Source: an uncultured Oscillospiraceae bacterium (lineage in GTDB: Bacteria; Bacillota_A; Clostridia; Oscillospirales; Oscillospiraceae). Taken from it: a DNA stretch of 6,648 nucleotides. Below are positions 1 to 6,623 of the stretch, in pieces. The DNA lies in the NCBI GenBank assembly GCA_900757695.1, contig CAAEOU010000337.1:1-6648 (forward strand), read 5' to 3'. The translations under genes were made by a program, and so were the position numbers. Under the pieces are notes generated by a model, which did not search any database, was not told the DNA's origin, and was given only the letters and a program-made list of their open reading frames with translations. How positions within the stretch are numbered: the stretch's first letter is position 1; each line of letters begins with the position of its first letter.

Positions 1-4
1 AATG

Positions 5-24
5 GTAGTAAATAAGTAGTAAAT
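5..24. repeat. Short tandem direct repeat, 9-bp unit with 11-bp period
   Basis: GTAGTAAAT occurs at 5-13 and again, identically, at 16-24, separated by AA. An 11-bp period puts both copies on about the same face of the helix, as in direct-repeat binding sites for response regulators. It lies about 120 bp upstream of the rpmE promoter, and the left edge of the window hides its context. The region is AT-rich, so chance is a real alternative. No regulator can be named. Confidence 0.3.
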
Positions 25-80
25 TGATGTGTTTGTTTCCTTGAAAATGCTGATAGATACTGTGTTTTAGCGGATAATCA

Positions 81-120
81 GATTTTTATTGTGTTTTTGT
101 TATAAAAATATGTAATTTGG
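81..120 (+). promoter_or_regulatory. A/T-rich tract upstream of rpmE promoter, possible UP element
   Basis: The 40 bases just upstream of the rpmE -35 box consist mostly of A and T runs (T5 at 83-87 and 94-98, A5 at 104-108). This composition and position resemble UP elements that bind the RNA polymerase alpha C-terminal domain at strong ribosomal promoters. The assignment rests on composition and position only. Apart from the repeat at 5-24, I see no gene or other recognisable element in 1-120. Confidence 0.35.
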
Positions 121-122
121 GC

Positions 123-151
123 TTGCAATCCGGGGAAAGCCGTGCTATAAT
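123..151 (+). promoter_or_regulatory. Sigma-A promoter of rpmE (TTGCAA-N17-TATAAT, extended -10)
   Basis: TTGCAA (123-128) and a perfect TATAAT (146-151) are separated by exactly 17 bp. TGC immediately precedes the -10 box, giving an extended -10. This is the best promoter match in the window. It predicts a transcription start near 157-159 and a leader of about 57 nt before the rpmE start codon. It would be read by the housekeeping sigma factor encoded at the right of this window. Confidence 0.85.
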
Positions 152-170
152 AATCGGGCTTTAGATTTTG

Positions 171-187
171 AGGGCGCTTTGCGCCTT
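171..187 (+). promoter_or_regulatory. Small stem-loop in rpmE 5' leader
   Basis: Positions 171-177 pair with 181-187 around a TTT loop: five consecutive G-C/C-G pairs (173-177 with 181-185), extended by one G-U and one A-U pair. The hairpin lies in the short leader between the predicted start of transcription and the ribosome binding site, ending 13 nt before the AGAGGTG. L31 mRNA leaders are known autoregulatory sites in some bacteria, and leader candidates have been described in Firmicutes. Whether this one matches such a motif cannot be decided by eye. Confidence 0.45.
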
Positions 188-214
188 GACTGGAACCGAA
201 AGAGGTGAACAAAC

Positions 215-415
215 GTGAAGAAGGGAATCCATCCCGATTATCAGCAGACCACCATTCGCTGTGCTTGTGGTGCCGTGTTTGAGACCGGGTCTACCAAGAA
301 GGATATCAGAGTTGAAATCTGCTCCAAGTGTCACCCTTTCTATACCGGCAAGCAGAAGCTGGTTGACACTGGCGGACGTGTTGAACGTTTCAACAAGAAG
401 TTCGGCCTGAAGTAA
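215..415 (+). CDS. rpmE: 50S ribosomal protein L31, zinc-binding (C+) type
   Basis: This encodes a 66-residue component of the large ribosomal subunit that sits at the central protuberance and helps bridge 50S to 30S. The N-terminal MKKGIHPDY block and the [10 protein letters not shown] block (36-50) are L31 signatures. Four cysteines (C16 and C18 in RCACG; C36 and C39 in ICSKCHPF) form the zinc site of the C+ form, which in other bacteria can be swapped for a cysteine-free paralogue under zinc limitation. No such paralogue or Zur-like site was recognised here. The length is normal for the family. The start is a GTG, supported by AGAGGTG (201-207) 7 nt upstream. The gene has its own promoter and terminator, so it is probably monocistronic. 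Confidence 0.97.
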   Translation: MKKGIHPDYQQTTIRCACGAVFETGSTKKDIRVEICSKCHPFYTGKQKLVDTGGRVERFNKKFGLK

Positions 416-427
416 GTATCCCGTCGA

Positions 428-463
428 GGGGCTGTTTCACCATACGTGAAACAGCCCCTTTTT
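428..463 (+). terminator. Strong intrinsic terminator after rpmE
   Basis: A perfect 13-bp stem (428-440 with 446-458, GGGGCTG... base) with a 5-nt loop (441-445, CATAC) is followed directly by TTTTT (459-463). It begins 13 nt after the rpmE stop codon. This should end the rpmE transcript efficiently and separate it from hflX. Confidence 0.93.
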
Positions 464-490
464 GCCATTTTTCGATTTCTTTGGCATAAA
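462..490 (+). promoter_or_regulatory. Candidate promoter for the hflX operon
   Basis: TTGCCA (462-467, 5 of 6 to consensus) and CATAAA (485-490, 4 of 6) have a 17-bp spacer. The -35 box begins within the T-run of the preceding terminator. Transcription would start near 497, leaving a leader of about 23 nt. A promoter is expected here because rpmE is closed by a strong terminator, but the -10 match is weak and other positions are possible. Confidence 0.4.
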
Positions 491-519
491 AACGATCATG
501 ATAATCCACGGGAGGTCCT

Positions 520-1776
520 ATGGAAGAAAAAATAAATCCTGACAAGGCAATACTGGCGGGACTGGATGCGGCGGTGTTCTCAAGGGAGGAGACCGCCACA
601 GAGTCTACCCTGGAGGAACTGAAGGCGCTGCTGGAGACGGCTGGCGGTACAGCGGTAGGAATGCTGCTTCAGGCCCGTCCTGCGCCGGATCCCCATTCCT
701 TTCTGGGAGAGGGGAAGGTGGAGGAGCTTCGGCAGGCTGTGGAGGCCACCGGAGCCAATATGGTGATTTTCGATAACGACCTGTCGCCTTCACAGATCCG
801 TACGCTGGAGGACATGACCGGAGCCACAGTAATTGACCGGTCTGCCCTGATTCTCGACATCTTTGCCCAGCGGGCCAAGACCAGAGAAGGGCGGCTTCAG
901 GTGGAGCTGGCGCAGTATCAGTACCTGCTGCCCCGGCTGTCGGGGATGGGCCGTTCCCTTTCCCGTCAGGGCGGCGGCATTGGCACCAGAGGCCCCGGCG
1001 AGACCCGTTTGGAATCTGATCGCCGGCATATTCGGACTCGGATCTCCCGCCTACAGCAGGAACTGAAGGAGGTTCGACGGGTCCGCGGTGTGCAGCGGCA
1101 GCTGCGGGAGAAGAACAGCGTCCCGGTGGTAGCGCTGATTGGCTATACCAATGCAGGGAAGTCCACGCTGCTCAACGCACTGACCGGAGCGGGTATTCCG
1201 GCCAATAATCGCCTTTTTGACACGTTGGATACCACCACCCGGCGGCTGACTGTCTCCGATACATTGGATGTGCTGCTCAGCGATACCGTTGGGTTTATCG
1301 CCAAGCTGCCCCATAATCTGGTGGAGGCATTTCAGGCTACTTTGGAGGAGCTTCAATATGCGGATCTGCTGCTTCACGTGATCGATGCCTCAGACCCGGA
1401 TCGTGAGGCACACATGGAGGTTGTAGAAAAGCTGGCTGCGGAGCTGGCACCACAGGGGGTGCCTATCATCGAGGTCTATAACAAGGCAGATCTGGTAGAG
1501 CCGCAGTTGATTCCCATTGGAGAAAACCGTGTAGCGATCTCCGCTTCCGAGGGAAGAGGGCTGGACGCTCTGCTGCGGCGAATGGAGAAGAATCTCGATA
1601 CCGGGGTAAAGCGTGTTGTGCTGAAGCTCCCGTATTCTGCCGCTGGCGAGGTGGATCGCATCCATCGGGAAGGAAAGGTATTTTCATCGGAATATGAAAA
1701 TGACGGCATTCTTGTGGACGCAGCCTTGAGCCGTGAAATGCAGGGGCGGTATCGGGCGTATATCCAATCTGAATAA
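520..1776 (+). CDS. hflX: GTPase HflX, ribosome-associated
   Basis: This is a 418-residue OBG-HflX-superfamily GTPase. Known members bind the 50S subunit and split stalled 70S ribosomes under heat or antibiotic stress. The N-terminal HflX domain (about 20-115) is followed by the family-specific glycine-rich block GGGIGTRGPGETRLE (151-165) and a helical linker. The G domain follows: G1 GYTNAGKS (208-215), G2 region LFDTLDTTTRR (232-242), G3 DTVGF (255-259), G4 NKAD (321-324) and G5 SAS (341-343). A short C-terminal domain ends at 418. All nucleotide-binding motifs are intact and the length is typical. GGAGGT (511-516) lies 3 nt before the ATG, a rather short spacing, but no better in-frame start is visible. 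It leads the apparent operon; its stop is 15 nt before the next gene. Confidence 0.96.
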   Translation: MEEKINPDKAILAGLDAAVFSREETATESTLEELKALLETAGGTAVGMLLQARPAPDPHSFLGEGKVEELRQAVEATGANMVIFDNDLSPSQIRTLEDMTGATVIDRSALILDIFAQRAKTREGRLQVELAQYQYLLPRLSGMGRSLSRQGGGIGTRGPGETRLESDRRHIRTRISRLQQELKEVRRVRGVQRQLREKNSVPVVALIGYTNAGKSTLLNALTGAGIPANNRLFDTLDTTTRRLTVSDTLDVLLSDTVGFIAKLPHNLVEAFQATLEELQYADLLLHVIDASDPDREAHMEVVEKLAAELAPQGVPIIEVYNKADLVEPQLIPIGENRVAISASEGRGLDALLRRMEKNLDTGVKRVVLKLPYSAAGEVDRIHREGKVFSSEYENDGILVDAALSREMQGRYRAYIQSE

Positions 1777-1791
1777 AAGCGAGGCACGGCC

Positions 1792-2433
1792 ATGACAGAA
1801 TACTATCTGCCCACCCGCTACGGTACGGCGGAATTTGTAGAAAAGAAATCCCGGTTTATTGGAGAGATATGGCCGGTTTCCACAGAGGAAGAAGCGCGGC
1901 AGCGGGTCGCAGATGTGAAAAAAAAATATCACGATGCCCGTCACAGCTGCTGGTGCTTCCTGCTACGGGACGGAACGATCCGATACTCAGACGATGGAGA
2001 ACCGCAGGGAACAGCAGGACAGCCCATGCTGGAGGTGTTTTCCCGGGCGGGGATCACCGATTGCGTCTGCGTAGTGACCCGATATTTTGGCGGCGTGCTC
2101 CTTGGTACCGGCGGGCTGGTACGAGCGTATACAAGGTCTGCAAAGGATGCGCTGGATGCAGCCGGTATTACGGTGGAGCGGCTGTGGGATCGGCTCCTTG
2201 TACCGTGCAGCTACGGACAGTTTGAAAAGGTTCGGCAGGAGACCCAGTGGCACGGGGGCGTGATCGAGGACACAGACTACGGCGCAGATATTATGCTGAC
2301 GGTACTGACGCCGGAGGGGAGTACGCAGGCGTATCTGGAAGGGCTGACGGAGCTTTCAGCCGGTACCATCGAAGGAGAAAAGCTGGAGCAGGTGTTCCGG
2401 GGTGTGGCGGTGAAGGAGCCGGCAGCGATTTAA
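1792..2433 (+). CDS. yigZ: YigZ/IMPACT family protein
   Basis: This is a 213-residue member of the UPF0029/IMPACT family (YigZ in E. coli, YvyE in B. subtilis). The N-terminal domain (about 15-125) carries the family signatures SDDGEPQGTAGQP (66-78) and VTRYFGGVLLGTGGLVRAY (95-113). A C-terminal DUF1949-type ferredoxin-like domain (about 135-195) follows. The biochemical role is poorly defined: eukaryotic IMPACT acts on translational control through GCN1/GCN2, while the bacterial proteins have no settled function. Co-occurrence with hflX and a ribosomal gene fits a translation-linked role, but that is inference. GAGG (1781-1784) lies 7 nt before the ATG, and the gene starts 15 nt after hflX, so the two are almost certainly co-transcribed. 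Family assignment is secure; the symbol follows the E. coli name. Confidence 0.92.
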   Translation: MTEYYLPTRYGTAEFVEKKSRFIGEIWPVSTEEEARQRVADVKKKYHDARHSCWCFLLRDGTIRYSDDGEPQGTAGQPMLEVFSRAGITDCVCVVTRYFGGVLLGTGGLVRAYTRSAKDALDAAGITVERLWDRLLVPCSYGQFEKVRQETQWHGGVIEDTDYGADIMLTVLTPEGSTQAYLEGLTELSAGTIEGEKLEQVFRGVAVKEPAAI

Positions 2434-2483
2434 GCCAGAGAAAAATTGGATATGGAATTGGCGTAAACAATGCGACCTATGAG

Positions 2484-2488
2484 AAAGG
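2484..2488 (+). promoter_or_regulatory. Ribosome binding site deciding the dgt start
   Basis: AAAGG lies 9 nt before the ATG at 2498, 12 nt before a second ATG at 2501 and only 3 nt before a GTG at 2492. The spacing favours 2498, with 2501 possible and 2492 unlikely. It is the weakest ribosome binding site in the operon, suggesting modest translation of dgt. Confidence 0.55.
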
Positions 2489-2497
2489 CGTGTGGTT

Positions 2498-3508
2498 ATG
2501 ATGACGATTCGGGAAGAACTGGAGCAGCGGGAGCATATGATGCTATCCCCCTGGGCTTCCAGAGCAGATGAGACCAGAGGCAGGCTCCGGCCTGCGGAGG
2601 AAAATGAAGTCCGCACCTGCTATCAGCGGGATGTGGATCGGATCGTGTACTGCAAATCCTTCCGACGGCTGAAGCACAAGACACAGGTGTTCCTGCAGCC
2701 GGAGGGCGATCACTACCGGACACGGCTGACCCACACGCTGGAAGTGATGCGGATCTCCCGCACCATTGCCCGGGCGCTGCGGCTCAATGAGGATCTCACA
2801 GAGGCCATTGCCTTTGGTCATGATCTGGGCCACACACCCTTTGGCCACGCAGGAGAAAAGGCGCTCAGTGATGTGACCGGAAAGCCATTTCGCCACAATG
2901 AGCAGTCGCTCCGTGTGGTGGACATTCTGGAGAAAAACGGGGAGGGATTGAACCTCACCTATGAGACCAGAATGGGGATCGTATGCCATACCGGGGATCA
3001 GCTTCCGGACACACTGGAAGGGCAGATCATTCGGCTGGCGGACCGCATTGCCTACATCAACCATGACATTGATGATGCCTGCCGTGCGGGGATTCTCTCC
3101 AATCGGGATATTCCGGTAGAGATCACCGATGTGCTGGGCGAGACCCATTCCCAGCGGATCAATACGTTGGTGATGGACATTATCAGCCATTCTCAGGGGC
3201 TGGATCATCTGGAACGAGATCCCGGTGTGGCAGAGGCCATGGAAAAGCTTCGGGACTTTATGTTTGAGCGTGTCTACCGGAATCCTGTGGCCAAGGGAGA
3301 GGAATCCAAGGCCAGGGATATCATTGGGATCCTTTATGACTACTATATGAAGCATCCCGGAAAGCTCCCAACGGATTTTCAGCCACAGCTGAGCTTTGAT
3401 GGAATTGAGCGGACGGTCGTTGATTATATTGCCGGGATGACAGACAAATACGCAGTTTATAAATTCAGCGAAATATTCATCCCAACTGCATGGCAGGTGC
3501 GAGGATAA
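2498..3508 (+). CDS. dgt: Deoxyguanosinetriphosphate triphosphohydrolase-like protein (HD domain)
   Basis: This is a 336-residue HD-superfamily dNTP triphosphohydrolase. The family cleaves dNTPs, classically dGTP, to the deoxynucleoside plus triphosphate, so lowering dNTP pools. The metal-binding set is intact: H79 (RLTHTLEV), H108-D109 (FGHDLGHTPFGHAGE) and D182 (RLADRIAYINHDIDD). The N-terminal REELEQRE...LSPWAS segment and CKSFRRLKHKTQVF are typical of the shorter Dgt-like group common in Firmicutes. E. coli Dgt is about 500 residues, so this is the shorter class and strict dGTP specificity should not be assumed. I chose ATG 2498 by its spacing to AAAGG; 2501 is a close alternative. The gene lies 64 nt after yigZ and just upstream of dnaG, an order seen in many Clostridia, linking dNTP level to replication priming. 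Confidence 0.93.
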   Translation: MMTIREELEQREHMMLSPWASRADETRGRLRPAEENEVRTCYQRDVDRIVYCKSFRRLKHKTQVFLQPEGDHYRTRLTHTLEVMRISRTIARALRLNEDLTEAIAFGHDLGHTPFGHAGEKALSDVTGKPFRHNEQSLRVVDILEKNGEGLNLTYETRMGIVCHTGDQLPDTLEGQIIRLADRIAYINHDIDDACRAGILSNRDIPVEITDVLGETHSQRINTLVMDIISHSQGLDHLERDPGVAEAMEKLRDFMFERVYRNPVAKGEESKARDIIGILYDYYMKHPGKLPTDFQPQLSFDGIERTVVDYIAGMTDKYAVYKFSEIFIPTAWQVRG

Positions 3509-3527
3509 AGCCTGTATGCATATTTTT
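3487..3527 (+). terminator. Possible attenuator between dgt and dnaG
   Basis: TGCAT (3487-3491) pairs with ATGCA (3516-3520) and CAGG (3494-3497) with CCTG (3511-3514), joined by a G-U pair (3493/3515) and a one-base bulge (3492). The roughly 10-bp stem has a 13-nt loop holding the dgt stop codon (3506-3508). ATTTTT follows at 3522-3527. The imperfect stem and large loop suggest partial termination at best. Ribosomes finishing dgt would cover the left arm, so folding could depend on dgt translation. Confidence 0.38.
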
Positions 3528-3550
3528 GCGGAATTTTGGAAATCATCGGA

Positions 3551-3559
3551 AAGGAGGTG
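3551..3559 (+). promoter_or_regulatory. Strong ribosome binding site fixing a TTG start for dnaG
   Basis: AAGGAGGTG is close to a perfect complement of the 16S rRNA 3' end and lies 6 nt before a TTG codon at 3566 (8 nt counted from GGAGG). It rules out the upstream in-frame TTG at 3536, which has no ribosome binding site and would place this motif inside the coding region. Confidence 0.85.
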
Positions 3560-3565
3560 CGGGCC

Positions 3566-5341
3566 TTGCCATTTCCAGAGGCATTTTTACAGGAGTTGGA
3601 GGAAAAGAATCCAATCGAAGATGTAGTGGGGCAGTATGTGAGTCTTACCCGGCGAGGCAGCAACCTCTTTGGACTGTGTCCCTTCCACAATGAGAAGACG
3701 CCCAGCTTCTCCGTTGCGCCGGAAAAGGGGATCTTCTACTGCTTCGGCTGCCACAAGGGCGGGGGCGCAGTAAACTTCATTATGGAAATAGAAGGGCTGG
3801 ACTACCCGGATGCCATTCGATTCCTTGCCAAGCGGGCGGGGATGGAGGTGCCGGAGGACGACCCACGGCGGGTTTCCAGCCTCCGGCGGAAGGAGCATCT
3901 GTGGAAGCTCTGCCGGGATGCGGCACGGTTTTATCACAATACGTTAAAAAGCCCACAGGGCAGAGAAGGACTCCAATACCTGCTGAGCCGGGGGCTCACC
4001 AAGAAGACCATCGTTTCCTTTGGGCTCGGCTTTGCACCCAACCAGTGGGACGGGCTTAAAAAGGCCATGCTGGAAAAGGGCTATACCATTGAGGATTTGC
4101 AGGATGCAGGGCTGGTACGAACCAAGCACCGGCAGAAAACCGATGAAAACGGAAATACAGTGGATTCCGTCAGCACCTACGACTGGTTCCGAAACCGGGT
4201 CATGTTCCCCATCATCGACGTTCGGGGCAATGTGATTGGCTTTGGCGGCCGAGTCATGGACGGCTCAGAGCCGAAATATCTCAATTCCCCGGAGAGCATG
4301 ATCTTCAATAAGCGGAAAAACCTTTTTGCACTGAATGTGGCCAAAAAGACCAAGATGGAGATGCTGGTGCTCACCGAAGGGTATATGGATACCATCTCCA
4401 TGCATCAATACGGCTTTGACTGTGCGGTGGCCTCACTGGGAACCAGTCTGACACAGGAGCAGGCCGGGATGCTCAGCAAATATACCAAGCAGATGGTGCT
4501 CTGCTATGACGGCGATCAGGCGGGGCAGAATGCAGCCAAGCGTGCCATCGGCATTCTGGAAAAGACGGGGATCACCGTTAAGGTACTCAGAATGCAGGGG
4601 GCAAAGGACCCGGACGAGTTCCTGAAAAAGTACGGTGCGGAGCGGTTCAAAAAGCTGCTGGGCATGTCGGAAAATCAGGCGGTCTATCAGTTGGAGAGCA
4701 TTCGCCGGAAGTATGACCTGTCTGCGGATGATGCGAAGGTGGAATTTTTGAAGGAAGCGGCAGAGCTGGTGGCCTCCATGGGGTCCTCGGTGGAGCGGGA
4801 GGTCTACAGCAACAGAGCCGCAGAAATGGCCGGAGTTGCCCCGGATGCCATGCGGCTGGAAGTGAGCCGTGCCTATAAGCGTCGGATCAACGCTCAAAAA
4901 AAGCGGGAGGAACGGCAGAATCTGCGCCCGGCGGAGCAGCTTCAGCCCACGGTTTCGGGCCTGAAATATGAGAATGTCAAGTCTGCTGTGGCAGAGGAAG
5001 GCGTGCTGGGCCAGATCTTTTTGGAACCGGCCCTGCTGGATCTCACCAAAAACCTGACACCGCAGCAGTTTTCGTCACCGTTACTGGGAAAGGTATATGC
5101 ATGGATGCAGCAGCGGTGGCAGGAAGGGGAGGGAATTTCCATCCCGGCCATGGGCGGAAGCTTTACGCCGGAGGAAATTTCACATATCACAAGAATTTCA
5201 CAGAAGATGGAGGGGGTAGTCAGTGAAAAGGCCCTTCGGGATTACATAGGCGTGATCCAGTCGGAGGCCGCAAAGCGCAGTGGCGAGGATCTGATGGCGG
5301 CACTTCATCGCCGCCGGGAACAAAACGGGTATGGAGGATGA
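3566..5341 (+). CDS. dnaG: DNA primase DnaG
   Basis: This 591-residue primase synthesises RNA primers at the replication fork in association with the DnaB-type helicase. The N-terminal CHC2 zinc ribbon has ligands C38, H41 (CPFH) and C59, C62 (CFGC), with the usual NEKTPSF between. The RNA polymerase core carries GFGGRVM (225-231) followed by [10 protein letters not shown]. The Toprim motifs are EGYMD (271-275, catalytic E271) and DGDQAG (315-320, metal-binding D315 and D317). The last part (about 470-585) corresponds to the helicase-binding domain, the least conserved region. Length is normal (E. coli 581, B. subtilis about 603). I place the start at TTG 3566 because of the strong AAGGAGG site, giving [21 protein letters not shown], the usual DnaG opening. 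Its TGA stop overlaps an ATG, and the next gene begins within a few bases. Confidence 0.97.
   Translation: MPFPEAFLQELEEKNPIEDVVGQYVSLTRRGSNLFGLCPFHNEKTPSFSVAPEKGIFYCFGCHKGGGAVNFIMEIEGLDYPDAIRFLAKRAGMEVPEDDPRRVSSLRRKEHLWKLCRDAARFYHNTLKSPQGREGLQYLLSRGLTKKTIVSFGLGFAPNQWDGLKKAMLEKGYTIEDLQDAGLVRTKHRQKTDENGNTVDSVSTYDWFRNRVMFPIIDVRGNVIGFGGRVMDGSEPKYLNSPESMIFNKRKNLFALNVAKKTKMEMLVLTEGYMDTISMHQYGFDCAVASLGTSLTQEQAGMLSKYTKQMVLCYDGDQAGQNAAKRAIGILEKTGITVKVLRMQGAKDPDEFLKKYGAERFKKLLGMSENQAVYQLESIRRKYDLSADDAKVEFLKEAAELVASMGSSVEREVYSNRAAEMAGVAPDAMRLEVSRAYKRRINAQKKREERQNLRPAEQLQPTVSGLKYENVKSAVAEEGVLGQIFLEPALLDLTKNLTPQQFSSPLLGKVYAWMQQRWQEGEGISIPAMGGSFTPEEISHITRISQKMEGVVSEKALRDYIGVIQSEAAKRSGEDLMAALHRRREQNGYGG
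5333..5337 (+). promoter_or_regulatory. Ribosome binding site of rpoD inside the end of dnaG
   Basis: GGAGG is formed by the last two codons of dnaG (Gly-Gly). It lies 9 nt before the ATG at 5347 but directly abuts the ATG at 5338, which overlaps the dnaG stop as ATGA. Spacing therefore favours 5347 as the rpoD start. Burying the site in dnaG suggests translational coupling of primase and sigma factor. Confidence 0.75.
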
Positions 5342-5346
5342 TAGTT

Positions 5347-6492
5347 ATGAGCAATACCTCTCACAAAAAGCTGGATGCAAAGACCCTGAAGGATGTACAG
5401 GAGACCCTCATCGACAAGGGCCGGACAGCTGGCGGCGCCATTTCCACAGAGGAATTGGCCAAGGCCATGGCGCCTTTGGGCGGAGACATGGATCAGATTG
5501 AGGATACCTATCATGCATTGTCAGAAGCCGGCATCGAAGTGCTGCCGCCGGCAGAGGAAAAGCTGGATGATGCATCCCCCAGCGCCGAGGAACTCAATCA
5601 GCTTCAGGAGGAGCTGGATGAGGAGGAGAGCAAGGGAGAGCCGGAACCACAGACTGAAGAGTATGCCACTGGGGATCCTGTACGTATGTATCTGCGAGAG
5701 ATCGGCAAGGTTCCTCTGCTGACGCCGGAGGAGGAGCAGGAGCTGGCAAAACGCATTGCGGCGGGCGATCAGGAGGCTGCAAAGAAAATGACGGAGGCCA
5801 ACCTCCGGCTGGTGGTGTCCATTGCAAAACGCTATGTGGGCCGGGGCATGCAGTTGCTGGATCTGATTCAGGAGGGCAATCTGGGTCTTCTCAAAGCGGT
5901 GGAGAAATATGATTTTACCAAGGGCTTCAAGTTCTCTACCTATGCCACATGGTGGGTGCGGCAGGCCATTACCCGAGCTCTGGCCGATCAGGCCAGAACC
6001 ATCCGGATCCCTGTTCACATGGTGGAGACCATGAACAAGCTGACCCAGTGCTCCCGAAAGCTCCAGCAGGAGCTGGGGCGGGAGCCGACGGTGGAAGAGC
6101 TTTCTAAGGCCATGCGCATGACCCCGGAGCGGATCAATGAGATCCGCCAGATGTGCATGGAGCCGGTTTCGCTGGAATCCCCCGTAGGAGAAGAGGACGA
6201 CAGTCATCTGGGCGATTTTATTGAGGACAACACCGGCTCACAGCCTGCCGATGCCGTGTCGCAGGCCATGCTGCGCCAGCAGCTTATGGAGATCCTTGAT
6301 ACCCTGTCGGAGCGGGAGGCCAAGGTGCTGCGGCTGCGGTATGGTCTGGACGATGGGCGTCCCCGGACACTGGAAGAGGTGGGCAAGGAGTTCAACGTGA
6401 CCCGGGAGCGGGTACGGCAGATCGAGGCTAAGGCCCTTAGGAAGATCCGGAACCCCAACCGCTCCAATAAGCTCCGTGATTTTCTGACCTGA
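5347..6492 (+). CDS. rpoD: RNA polymerase primary sigma factor (sigma-A/RpoD)
   Basis: This 381-residue group 1 sigma factor directs RNA polymerase to housekeeping promoters. A short region 1.1-like N-terminal domain (about 8-66) is followed by an acidic linker (67-105) and region 1.2 starting at [11 protein letters not shown] (110-120). Region 2 includes [13 protein letters not shown] (151-163), [10 protein letters not shown] (172-181) and the -10 recognition helix [16 protein letters not shown] (196-211), where W202/W203 and Q206/T209 correspond to E. coli W433/W434 and Q437/T440. Region 3 spans about 220-295. The region 4.2 helix VTRERVRQ (351-358) has R353, E354 and R357 equivalent to the -35-reading R584, E585 and R588. 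Length matches B. subtilis SigA (371), lacking the large insertion of E. coli sigma-70. An ATG at 5338 overlapping the dnaG stop would add three residues but has no usable spacing. Also called sigA. Confidence 0.97.
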   Translation: MSNTSHKKLDAKTLKDVQETLIDKGRTAGGAISTEELAKAMAPLGGDMDQIEDTYHALSEAGIEVLPPAEEKLDDASPSAEELNQLQEELDEEESKGEPEPQTEEYATGDPVRMYLREIGKVPLLTPEEEQELAKRIAAGDQEAAKKMTEANLRLVVSIAKRYVGRGMQLLDLIQEGNLGLLKAVEKYDFTKGFKFSTYATWWVRQAITRALADQARTIRIPVHMVETMNKLTQCSRKLQQELGREPTVEELSKAMRMTPERINEIRQMCMEPVSLESPVGEEDDSHLGDFIEDNTGSQPADAVSQAMLRQQLMEILDTLSEREAKVLRLRYGLDDGRPRTLEEVGKEFNVTRERVRQIEAKALRKIRNPNRSNKLRDFLT

Positions 6493-6506
6493 TAATCTGT
6501 AAGAAC

Positions 6507-6552
6507 CCGCCCTGTGCACAGAACCGTTGTTCTGCACAGGGCGGAGTTTGTT
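6507..6552 (+). terminator. Intrinsic terminator after rpoD
   Basis: A perfect 12-bp GC-rich stem (6507-6518 with 6533-6544) continues above a 2-nt bulge into four more pairs (6521-6524 with 6529-6532) with a CGTT loop. The tail AGTTTGTT (6545-6552) is only moderately T-rich, so readthrough into the next gene is possible. It starts 15 nt after the rpoD stop. Confidence 0.8.
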
Positions 6553-6571
6553 CTGCGGGGAGAATGTTGTG

Positions 6572-6600
6572 TTGCATATTCCGGCAAGTTGTGCTAACAT
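6572..6600 (+). promoter_or_regulatory. Candidate promoter for the gene downstream of rpoD
   Basis: TTGCAT (6572-6577) and TAACAT (6595-6600) are 17 bp apart, and TGC precedes the -10 box, the same extended -10 layout as at the rpmE promoter. The hexamers match only 3 and 4 of 6, so the TG element would be needed. Transcription would start near 6607, at the ribosome binding site itself, so the leader would be very short. That counts against it. Confidence 0.35.
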
Positions 6601-6623
6601 TATTAAGATAAGGAGGTTTTGCT

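Noticed and set aside
477..505. Alternative hflX promoter with GATAAT (500-505) as -10
   Set aside because: The -10 is a good match, but the hexamer 17 bp upstream (TTTCTT) fits -35 poorly, and transcription would start at or inside the ribosome binding site.
2434..2497. Possible promoter in the yigZ-dgt gap (TTGGAT at 2446)
   Set aside because: No acceptable -10 hexamer lies 16-18 bp downstream, and no hairpin or terminator is visible in the gap.
2543..3355. Long antisense open frame (270 codons) opposite dgt
   Set aside because: The + strand encodes an intact HD-domain enzyme with all metal ligands. The antisense product shows no recognisable family features, and codon bias on GC-rich genes commonly leaves the opposite frame open.
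4433..4897. Antisense open frame (154 codons) opposite dnaG
   Set aside because: It lies opposite the Toprim part of dnaG, has no recognisable domain, and the sense gene explains the conservation.
5521..6207. Long antisense open frame (228 codons) opposite rpoD
   Set aside because: It lies opposite the highly conserved regions 1.2-3 of the sigma factor. The translation is low-complexity, rich in Leu/His/Arg, and is best explained as a mirror of the sense codons.
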